Source of the DNA: Sphingomonas naasensis | GTDB taxonomy: Bacteria; Pseudomonadota; Alphaproteobacteria; Sphingomonadales; Sphingomonadaceae | Assembly: GCF_004792695.1 (NCBI RefSeq) | Contig: NZ_SRXU01000003.1 | Coordinates: 62,001 to 126,000 of the forward strand | Direction: 5' to 3' | Length of the DNA stretch: 64,000 bases | Shown: positions 8,601 to 15,617 of the stretch, piece by piece | How positions within the stretch are numbered: position 1 is the stretch's first letter | Layout of the letters: each line of letters opens with the position of its first letter | Notes under the pieces: model-generated | Seen by the model: only the letters and a program-made list of their open reading frames with translations | Told to the model about the DNA's origin: nothing | The model's database searches: none | Translations under genes and position numbers: made by a program

Positions 8601-9055
8601 TGCACCGCCACCGCGTCGCCGGTGAGCCGCACGCCGCCGGCCACGGGCTCGATCCGCCAGCTCCGCAGGCGCATCAGCGGCTGCTCGCGCTCGAACGCGT
8701 CGGCGAGCGCCACCACGGCCTTTTCCGCGCCGGAGACGCGTATCCGCAGTGCCGCCAGCCCGTCCGGCGCCTCCGCCGCGCTGGTCTCCTCGACGAGCAC
8801 GCCGCCGGCCCTGGCGAGCCGCTGGATGCGCGCCATCATCATCGCGCGCGCCGCCGCCGCATCGGGCGCGTCGAGCCGGCTCGCCTTTTCGACGATGGGG
8901 ATCGCCTGCGCGGGTGCCGTCGCCTCGCGCGCGATCTGCGCCCGCCGTTCGCGCGCGCCGGCGAGATCGCCGAGCGCATCGCCGGTCAAGGGCGCGGTCA
9001 CGAGCAGCATTACCAGCCCGGCCCCGATCCCCGGCACGAGTGGCGACGGCCTCAT
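8597..9055 (-). CDS. GspM subtype b / PilO-like protein
   Basis: This 152-residue protein has an N-terminal membrane helix (about residues 8-26), a coiled-coil-like stretch (LAGARERRAQIARE) and a ferredoxin-like periplasmic domain. This is the layout of GspM-b/PilO proteins of T2SS and type IV pili. Both ends overlap the neighbouring genes by ATGA. It probably dimerises with the PilN-like protein encoded just upstream. Confidence 0.6.
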   Translation of the reverse strand: MRPSPLVPGIGAGLVMLLVTAPLTGDALGDLAGARERRAQIAREATAPAQAIPIVEKASRLDAPDAAAARAMMMARIQRLARAGGVLVEETSAAEAPDGLAALRIRVSGAEKAVVALADAFEREQPLMRLRSWRIEPVAGGVRLTGDAVAVQ

Positions 9056-9606
9056 CCCGCCTCTCCCTCGAGCAGGACGACCATCTGCCCGTCCGCCTGG
9101 CGCTGGCGCGTATCGCGAAGCCGGGCGAAGGCCGGGATGCGGCGCAAAGCCGCGCGGAGCTTGTCGGGATCGGGCGCGGCGATCTCGAGCGTGAGCTGCC
9201 CCTGCGCGTCTCTTTCCGCACGGACCAGCGTCGCGTCCGCGGGCAGCGCCTGCGCGAGCGCCTCGATCGTCGCGCCCAGCGTCGCGCGTTGCAGCACCCC
9301 GGCCATTTGCGCCCGCGCGTCGCGTGCGGCCTGCGCCGCGGCGATGCGCGGCGCCAGCTCGGTCTCGAGCCGCTCGGCAGCGGCGCGCTCGCGCCCCGCG
9401 ATCAGCCGCGCCCCGCCGATCGTCAGCAGCGGTCCCGCGGCGATCAGCAGCGCAACCGCAGTCGCGACGCGGTGTCGCGGCCAGCCCGCACCGGCGTCGG
9501 CGACATCGCTCGCGACGCGCCGCCGCCGGCCCAGCGCGACAAGGCGCTGCACGAGGCTCGGCTCGGCATCGGCCGGGAGTTCGGGATCGGGTTTGCCGAC
9601 ATGCAT
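9052..9606 (-). CDS. PilN/GspL C-terminal-like protein
   Basis: This 184-residue protein has a short cytoplasmic N-terminus (about 45 residues) and one transmembrane helix (VATAVALLIAAGPLLTIGGA). A coiled coil and a PilN-like ferredoxin fold follow (TIEALAQALPADATLVRAER). It lacks the actin-like cytoplasmic domain present in the full GspL at 2218-3306, so this second set resembles a PilN-PilO pair. It is the first gene of the three-gene leftward unit and is divergent from the phosphatase gene at 9771. Confidence 0.6.
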   Translation of the reverse strand: MHVGKPDPELPADAEPSLVQRLVALGRRRRVASDVADAGAGWPRHRVATAVALLIAAGPLLTIGGARLIAGRERAAAERLETELAPRIAAAQAARDARAQMAGVLQRATLGATIEALAQALPADATLVRAERDAQGQLTLEIAAPDPDKLRAALRRIPAFARLRDTRQRQADGQMVVLLEGEAG

Positions 9607-9645
9607 CCTGCTCGCCGATTAGCCGCTACCGCCGCGCAGGGCAAA

Positions 9646-9674
9646 GCGTCACAATCGCGTCCGCAAAGAGTCAT
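9646..9674 (+). promoter_or_regulatory. Tandem Pho-box-like half-sites upstream of phoX
   Basis: Three 7-bp units spaced 11 bp apart read GCGTCAC-AATC-GCGTCCG-CAAA-GAGTCAT. Units 1 and 3 keep the GTCAC/GTCAT core of PhoB half-sites and the middle unit is degenerate. The position, 97 bp before the phosphatase start and 40 bp before the divergent PilN-like gene, would allow control of both. This is an inference from pattern only. Confidence 0.35.
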
Positions 9675-9770
9675 CGTCCCGCAACCACCGTTCCATCACA
9701 CCGTAAAGCCGCCCTTTCAAAGGCAATGTGTGACCGGGTCGCACCGACCCTGGATGCCTGGGGGATTTCC

Positions 9771-12245
9771 ATGACCGACCTGACGCCCACGGCCTTCGGC
9801 TATACCGATGGCGATACCGATACCAATCGCACCGACGCCGTCTCGCTCAACGAACTGGCGGACCAGCGTCTCTCGCGCCGCCAGACGCTGCGCGGCGGCT
9901 CCGCGATCGTCGCCGCGACGCTCGGCGGCTCGATGCTCGCCGCGTGCGATTCGAGCGCCGGCGTCGCAACCGATCCCGCCCCCACGGTCAACGCCGGCGG
10001 CGCCGCGACGACCAATGCCGGGCGCGTGGTCACGCTCAATGGCACCGCCACCGGCGCAACCGCAGTCTCCTGGACCCAGACCGGCGGCCCCGCCGTCACC
10101 CTCACCGGCGCCGGCGGCAACACCGCCAGCTTCCTCGCGCCCAGCGTCACCGCCGCGACGGTGCTGACCTTCCAGTTCGCCGCCGCGACCGGCACCTCGA
10201 CCGCCACCGCTACCACCACAGTCACCGTCAATCCCGCGGCGCTGGGCTTCACCGCGGTCGCCAAGAACAAGCTCGACATCGTCACCGTGCCCGCGGGCTA
10301 CAAGGTGCAGGTGATCAACCGGACCGGCGATCCGATCGCCGCGGGCGTCGCCGCGTACAAGAATGACGGCACCGACACCAATTTCGCCCAGCGCATCGGC
10401 GATCATGGCGACGCGCTCTACTGGTACGGCCTCGCCGCGACCGGCACTGCGCGCGACGAGACCAGTTCGACCCGCGGCCTGCTCGTCCAGAACCACGAGA
10501 ACATCAACCAGCAATATCTCCACCCGGCCGGCGCGACGAACGTCGGCGGCGTCCGGCCCGAAGCCGAGGCGCTCAAGGAGATCGAGAATCACGGCGTCAG
10601 CGTCACCGAAGCCGTCGAGGACGCCAACCGCGCGTGGAGCGTGGTGCAGAATTCCAGCCTCAACCGCCGCATCACCCCGAACACGCCGACCACCTTCAGC
10701 GGCCCGGCGCGCGGTTCGGATCTGCTCAAGACTCCCTTCTCGACCGCCGGCACCGACGGCCGCGGCACGATCAACAACTGCGCCAACGGCACCACGCCGT
10801 GGGGCAGCGCGCTGACCTGCGAAGAGAATTGGGCGGGCTATTTCCGCCGCAGCGGCGACAATGCCGAACGCACCGCCAAGGAAGTCACCGCGCTCGGCCG
10901 CTATGGCGTGACCAGCGGCACCGGCAATTTCGGCTGGTCGACCGTCACTCCGGCAACCGGCACCAACACCACCTTCCGTCGCTGGGACGCACGCGCCACC
11001 GCCGGCGGCAGCGCGACCACCGATTGGCGCAACGAGCCCAACCAGTTCGGCTGGATCGTCGAGATCGATCCCTATGCGCCGACCTCGACTCCGAAGAAGC
11101 GTACCGCGCTCGGCCGCCTCGGTCATGAGGGCTGCTGGCCGGGCGCGTTCGTCGTCGGCAAGAAGCCGGCCTGGTACATGGGCGACGATTCGCGCCGCGA
11201 GTATCTCTACAAGTTCGTCTCGGCGACGGCGTGGGCGGCAGCCGATGCGACCGCGACCAACCGCCTCGCGACCGGCGACAAATATCTCGACACCGGCACG
11301 CTCTATGTCGCGAAGTTCAACGCCGACGGCACCGGCAGCTGGCTGCCGCTGGTATTCGGCCAGAACGGCATCACCAGCACCGCGGCGCCCTATCCCTTCA
11401 CCGATCAGGCCGATGTGCTGGTCAATGCCCGCCTCGCCGCCGACGTGGTCGGCGCCACGCCGATGGATCGCCCCGAATGGACCGCGGTCAATCCGGTGAC
11501 CGGCGAGGTCTACCTCACCCTCACCAACAACAACGCTGCCGGCCGCCCGCTGAACGGCACCGACGCCGCCAATCCGCGCCATTACAACGATCCGTTCGGC
11601 GCGGCGCAGACCGCCTCGTTCGGCAATCCGAACGGCCACATCATCCGCCTGAAGGAGACCGGCAACAGCACCGAGGCGCTGACCTTCAACTGGGACATCT
11701 ATCTGTTCGGCGCGGGCGCGGATCTCGATGCGGCCAACATCAACGTCTCCGGCCTGACCGCCGATCAGGACTTTTCGAGCCCTGACGGCCTCTATTTCAG
11801 CCGCGCGACCAATGCCGCCGGCCAGGTCAAGCCGCTGCTGTGGATCGAGACCGACGACGGCGCCTATACCGACGTCACCAACTGCATGCTGCTCGCCGCC
11901 CAGCCCGGCACCGTCGGCGACGGCGGCGCGCGGACGATCACCAACGCCGGCACCGGCGGCGCCACCGCCACCCAGGCCACGCGCGTCGGCGCGGCGCCGA
12001 CCGCGGCGACGCTCAAGCGCTTCCTCGTCGGCCCAGTCGAGTGCGAGATCACCGGCATCGACACCACGCCGGACGGCCGCACGGTCTTCGTCGGCATCCA
12101 GCATCCCGGCGAAGGCGGCACCCCCGCCGCGCCGACCAGCCACTGGCCCGACAGCCAGACCGTTGCGACGCCCGGCGCCACCGTGCGCCCGCGCTCGGCG
12201 GTGGTGGTGATCACCAAGGATGATGGCGGCGTCGTCGGCCTCTAG
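9771..12245 (+). CDS. PhoX-family alkaline phosphatase, Tat lipoprotein with PKD-like insert
   Basis: This is an 824-residue secreted protein. Its twin-arginine signal (SRRQTLRGGS, Arg36-Arg37) is followed by a hydrophobic stretch and the lipobox LAAC (Cys59). Residues about 65-160 form a Thr/Ala-rich PKD/Ig-like domain (TVNAGG, SWTQTGGPAVTL). From about 165 the PhoX (DUF839) phosphatase fold follows: LLVQNHENINQQYLHP, NNCANGTTPWGSALTCEENW, LGRLGHEGCWPGAFVVG, WYMGDDSRREYLYKFV, FVGIQHPGE. PhoX enzymes are calcium/iron-dependent phosphomonoesterases. The T2SS genes next door make it a probable secretion substrate. Confidence 0.88.
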   Translation: MTDLTPTAFGYTDGDTDTNRTDAVSLNELADQRLSRRQTLRGGSAIVAATLGGSMLAACDSSAGVATDPAPTVNAGGAATTNAGRVVTLNGTATGATAVSWTQTGGPAVTLTGAGGNTASFLAPSVTAATVLTFQFAAATGTSTATATTTVTVNPAALGFTAVAKNKLDIVTVPAGYKVQVINRTGDPIAAGVAAYKNDGTDTNFAQRIGDHGDALYWYGLAATGTARDETSSTRGLLVQNHENINQQYLHPAGATNVGGVRPEAEALKEIENHGVSVTEAVEDANRAWSVVQNSSLNRRITPNTPTTFSGPARGSDLLKTPFSTAGTDGRGTINNCANGTTPWGSALTCEENWAGYFRRSGDNAERTAKEVTALGRYGVTSGTGNFGWSTVTPATGTNTTFRRWDARATAGGSATTDWRNEPNQFGWIVEIDPYAPTSTPKKRTALGRLGHEGCWPGAFVVGKKPAWYMGDDSRREYLYKFVSATAWAAADATATNRLATGDKYLDTGTLYVAKFNADGTGSWLPLVFGQNGITSTAAPYPFTDQADVLVNARLAADVVGATPMDRPEWTAVNPVTGEVYLTLTNNNAAGRPLNGTDAANPRHYNDPFGAAQTASFGNPNGHIIRLKETGNSTEALTFNWDIYLFGAGADLDAANINVSGLTADQDFSSPDGLYFSRATNAAGQVKPLLWIETDDGAYTDVTNCMLLAAQPGTVGDGGARTITNAGTGGATATQATRVGAAPTAATLKRFLVGPVECEITGIDTTPDGRTVFVGIQHPGEGGTPAAPTSHWPDSQTVATPGATVRPRSAVVVITKDDGGVVGL

Positions 12246-12273
12246 AAGCGCCGGCTTACCCTTCGGCCCGACT

Positions 12274-12308
12274 GGGGAGGCGCCGCGAGGCGCCTCCCCT
12301 TTTCTTTT
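12274..12308 (+). terminator. Rho-independent terminator of the PhoX gene
   Basis: A perfect GGGGAGGCGCC/GGCGCCTCCCC hairpin (12274-12299) is followed by TTTTCTTTT. Confidence 0.88.
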
Positions 12309-12679
12309 CAGCGGTCGGTGCGCGTGACGATGTTGGCGGTGCCGTCGGGGGTGATGCTGATCATGTGCATGTTGTGATCCGAGCAGCTGGCGCGCCACAT
12401 CGGCTTGCCGTCCTGATCGGGCATCCGCTCGGACCCGGTCACCGCCTGGCAGTCGATCCCGGCATCGAGCAATGCGCGGATGAAGACCACGTTGCGCTGA
12501 CGATCGTTCATCGCGAGCACCGCCGCCAGCGCGTTGTCGCCCGCCGCCGCGTTGCCGAGCGCGTTCGCTTCCGCATTGGCGGCGTCGGCTGCGGTCGCCT
12601 CGTTGGCGCCGCGGCCGGCTTCGCCGCAGCCGGCGAGCGCCAGCGCCGCGAGCGCCGGCAGGACAATGCGCATCCTCAT
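12308..12679 (-). CDS. Small lipoprotein, function unknown
   Basis: This is a 123-residue protein with a classic lipoprotein signal peptide (MRMRIVLPALAALALAGC, lipobox LAGC at about residue 18). An Asn/Ala-rich linker and a small domain follow with two cysteines (GIDCQAVTG, RASCSDHNMHMIS) that could pair in the periplasm. I chose ATG 12677-12679; a longer reading from 12724 would bury the signal peptide. It converges with the phosphatase gene across the shared terminator. No family is recognised. Confidence 0.65.
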   Translation of the reverse strand: MRMRIVLPALAALALAGCGEAGRGANEATAADAANAEANALGNAAAGDNALAAVLAMNDRQRNVVFIRALLDAGIDCQAVTGSERMPDQDGKPMWRASCSDHNMHMISITPDGTANIVTRTDR

Positions 12680-12758
12680 CTGCGTCTCTCCCGTTCGTGG
12701 CCGCACCCTGCGGCGATACCGCAATGCTGCATCCCCGATGCGGGTTCCGCAACCGGGA

Positions 12759-14069
12759 TCAGTGCTGATAGGCCTTGGGCAACGGCCCTTCCTTAGGGTC
12801 CCAATAGCGCTCGCGCAGCCGGGTCTGGCGGCTGGTCATCGGCTGCTCGACGCCGTCGATGAACACGGTCACCGCCGAAGTGCCGATCTCGAGCGGATCG
12901 CCGTCCCAGATGACCACGTCGCCGCGCCGCCCCGGTTTGAGCGAGCCATATTCGTCACCCAGCCCGAGCGCCTCGGCCGGGCGCGCGGTGATCGTCGCGA
13001 AGGCCTCGCCCCATTCGAGCCCGGCGGCACCGGGCACGCGGCGCAGCGCCACCAGATTGCCGGCGAACTGCTTCTCCCAGCGCGCCTGCCGCGCCTCGTC
13101 CTGGTTGATCGTGCCGATCCCGACGAGCACGCCCGCGGCCTTCATCCGCCCGATGTTCGACTGCGTCGCCGCGAGCTGCTCGAAGCTCTCGGGCAGATCG
13201 GCCAGCGCCGATGCGATCACCGGCACGCCCGCCGCGGCGATCTCGCGGGCCACCGTCCAGCCCTCGGTGGCGCCGACCAGCACGATCCGCAGCCCCGGCA
13301 CCTCGCGCTTGAGCCCGAGCACGGTCTGGATGTCCGACGCCCGCTCGACATGGACGAGCAGCGGCATCCGCCCCTGCACCACCGGCACCAACGCCTCGGC
13401 GTCGGCGCGGGTGAGCAGCGCGTCCTTGCCGCGATCGGCGAAGCTCGCCGGGCTGCGGATATAGTCGCGCACTTCGAACAGCGCGTTCTTGAGCATCGCA
13501 TAGGCGGCGGCACGGCTGCCGCCCGCCGCGCGGGCGCCCGCTTCGCCATATTCCATGAACTGGAAGGCGCGCGGCCTCGCGACCGCGCCGGTATCGGCGC
13601 CGAGGTCGATCACCGCGCCCTGCCCGGCGAAGAGCGAGCCCTTGCTGTTGTCCGGAGCGACCACCGCGCGCGTGACTCCCTCGAGCCGGTTGATCGCGAG
13701 CGGGCTGCTCCGCGGATTGACCGCGGGCGTGACGTCGAGCGCGGCGTTGAACGGCGAGCTTCCCGCCGAGGTGTCGTTGGTCCCTTCGACCGCGTCGACC
13801 TCGACGATCCCCATTCGGGTGAACCCCGCGAAGATGCCCGGGGTGACCCAGCGTCCACCGGCATCGACGACGCGCGCGCCCGCCGGTGCGGCGACGCCGG
13901 CACCCGCGGCGACCACGCGGCCGTCGCGGATCACGACGGTGCCGCCTTCGACCGGTCCGGCGCCGTCGCCGATCACCACTTTGGCGTTGGTGATCGCCAC
14001 GGTCTGCGCCGCGGCGGGGACGGCAAGTGCGAGCGTCGCGCTCGCGGCAAGAAGCAGCGTCCTGATCAC
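12759..14069 (-). CDS. Amidohydrolase-fold protein with degenerate metal site
   Basis: This 436-residue secreted protein has a signal peptide (IRTLLLAASATLALAVPAAAQ) and the amidohydrolase beta-sandwich edges (VAITNAKVVIGDGAG, GGTVVIRDGRVVAAG; LGLGDEYGSLKPGRRGDVVIWDGDPLE). The HxH metal motif expected after the TPG turn is replaced by FAGFT, and the catalytic Asp region seen in its partner (IHSDDQN) is not preserved. One His remains in LLVHVERAS. GTG 14067-14069 overlaps the stop of the upstream gene (GTGA). It looks like a non-catalytic partner or an enzyme with altered chemistry. Confidence 0.8.
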   Translation of the reverse strand: MIRTLLLAASATLALAVPAAAQTVAITNAKVVIGDGAGPVEGGTVVIRDGRVVAAGAGVAAPAGARVVDAGGRWVTPGIFAGFTRMGIVEVDAVEGTNDTSAGSSPFNAALDVTPAVNPRSSPLAINRLEGVTRAVVAPDNSKGSLFAGQGAVIDLGADTGAVARPRAFQFMEYGEAGARAAGGSRAAAYAMLKNALFEVRDYIRSPASFADRGKDALLTRADAEALVPVVQGRMPLLVHVERASDIQTVLGLKREVPGLRIVLVGATEGWTVAREIAAAGVPVIASALADLPESFEQLAATQSNIGRMKAAGVLVGIGTINQDEARQARWEKQFAGNLVALRRVPGAAGLEWGEAFATITARPAEALGLGDEYGSLKPGRRGDVVIWDGDPLEIGTSAVTVFIDGVEQPMTSRQTRLRERYWDPKEGPLPKAYQH

Positions 14070-15481
14070 TTCACGTCCCCCTCGCCCGGCTGGCCCAGCT
14101 CGAAGTCCGATACCGGCCTGAGCTTCGGATTGTTCGCATCGTAGAGCAGCGCGCCGTCGACCCACACCATTTGCGGGCGGGTGTAGACGCTGAATGGATT
14201 GCCGTTCCACAGCACGACATCGGCCATCTTGCCCGGCTTGAGGCTGCCGGTCTTGTCGGCGATGCCCAGCGCCCGCGCCGGATTGATCGCGAGCCAGCGC
14301 CACGCCTGCGCCTCGGAGATGTCAAAGCCCGCCTTGATGCCCGAAGCGCGCGCCTTGGCGACTTCCTGGTTCAGGCGCTGGATGCCGTTCTGGTCGTCCG
14401 AATGGATCATCGCGCACGCGCCTTCCTTCTCGAGGATGGCGAGGTTCTCGTTGACCGCGTCATAGGCTTCCATCTTGAAGCCGTACCAATCGGCCCAGAC
14501 CGCGGCGCAGACATTGTTGGCCTTGAGCAGGTCGGCGATCTTGTACGCCTCGACGGCGTGATGGAACGCGGTCACGTGATAACCGAACTCCTTGGCCATA
14601 TCCATCACCACGGCCATCTCGTCGGCGCGATAGCAATGGTTCTGGACGAGGATCTCGCCCTCGAGCACGCCGCGCAGCGTGTCCATCGCAAGGTCGCGCG
14701 TGGGCGGCTCGCCGCCCTTGTCCTCATATTTGTCCCACCGGCGCTTATATTCGACTGCCTTGGCCCAGGTCGCGCGGTCGACTGCGATATTGCCCATCCG
14801 GGTCGAGGGCATGCGGCCCTTGGCGCCATAGACGCGCTTGGGGTTCTCGCCGCATGCCATTTTGAGCCCATAGGGCGCGCCGGGGAATTTCATCCCCTGC
14901 ATCGTGCGGGCATAGACGTTCTTCACCGTCACCGAGCGGCCGCCCATCAGATTGGCCGAGCCGGGCAGGATCTGCAGCGTCGTCACCCCGCCATTGGTGA
15001 GCGCACGCGAGAAGCCGGGATCCTGCGGCCAGACGCTGTGCTCGGCCCAGACCTCGGCAGTGACCGGTCCGGTCATCTCGTTGCCGTCGGACAGCGCCTC
15101 GACGCCGGGCGAAGGATAGTCGCCGAGATGGCTATGGATATCGATGACCCCCGGCGTGACGTATTTGCCCTGCCCGTCGATCACCGTCGCGCCGCCAGCG
15201 TCGAGATTCTGCCCGATCGCGACGATCTTGCCGTCGCGGAACAGCACCGAGCCCTTGTCGATCCGCCCGCCCTCGCCATCGAAGATGGTCACGTTGGTGA
15301 GCAGCGTCGGCGTGCCCGGATAGGCGCGATAGGTCGACGGGAACGGGTCGTGCGCATAGCCCTTGCCCCTGCCCGGCGCCGCGCTGGCGGGCTCGGAGGA
15401 ACTGCTCTGCGCCCTGCCGGCACTCTCTGTGCACCCAGCCAGCGCGATCACGGCGCCGAGGATCAAGACCGGTCGAAACAA
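14066..15481 (-). CDS. Amidohydrolase lipoprotein (imidazolonepropionase/dipeptidase-like)
   Basis: This 471-residue protein has a lipoprotein signal (ILGAVIALAGC). The metal-dependent amidohydrolase motifs are intact: VIDIHSHLGDYPSP (HxH), VTAFHHAVEA (His ligand) and AMIHSDDQNG (catalytic Asp). The C-terminal sandwich shows LKPGKMADVVLWNGNPF. It probably hydrolyses a cyclic amide or peptide-like substrate in the periplasm; the substrate cannot be told from sequence. The start is TTG 15479-15481 with an AAGGAG ribosome site seven bases upstream. The longer ATG at 15580 has no such site and would spoil the signal peptide. Confidence 0.87.
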   Translation of the reverse strand: MFRPVLILGAVIALAGCTESAGRAQSSSSEPASAAPGRGKGYAHDPFPSTYRAYPGTPTLLTNVTIFDGEGGRIDKGSVLFRDGKIVAIGQNLDAGGATVIDGQGKYVTPGVIDIHSHLGDYPSPGVEALSDGNEMTGPVTAEVWAEHSVWPQDPGFSRALTNGGVTTLQILPGSANLMGGRSVTVKNVYARTMQGMKFPGAPYGLKMACGENPKRVYGAKGRMPSTRMGNIAVDRATWAKAVEYKRRWDKYEDKGGEPPTRDLAMDTLRGVLEGEILVQNHCYRADEMAVVMDMAKEFGYHVTAFHHAVEAYKIADLLKANNVCAAVWADWYGFKMEAYDAVNENLAILEKEGACAMIHSDDQNGIQRLNQEVAKARASGIKAGFDISEAQAWRWLAINPARALGIADKTGSLKPGKMADVVLWNGNPFSVYTRPQMVWVDGALLYDANNPKLRPVSDFELGQPGEGDVK

Positions 15482-15617
15482 GCGCGACTCCTTCCCTGTT
15501 CGTTGCGCTCGCGGCGCGAAAGCCTTGATCGTGGCAAACGGAAAATTTAGCAAGCGGCCGCTTGGTATTTGAAATACCATGGAAAAATTCTAAGGAAACG
15601 ATACTGGCCCACTGTGG

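Noticed and set aside
9717..12752. A 1011-residue frame on the minus strand opposite the phosphatase gene
   Set aside because: It is the usual high-GC antisense shadow: low-complexity Arg/Gly/Ala composition, no domain, and it runs through a well-supported PhoX gene and a terminator.
15482..15580. ATG 15580 as the start of the lipoprotein amidohydrolase
   Set aside because: It lacks a ribosome site and adds 33 residues before the signal peptide; TTG 15481 has AAGGAG.
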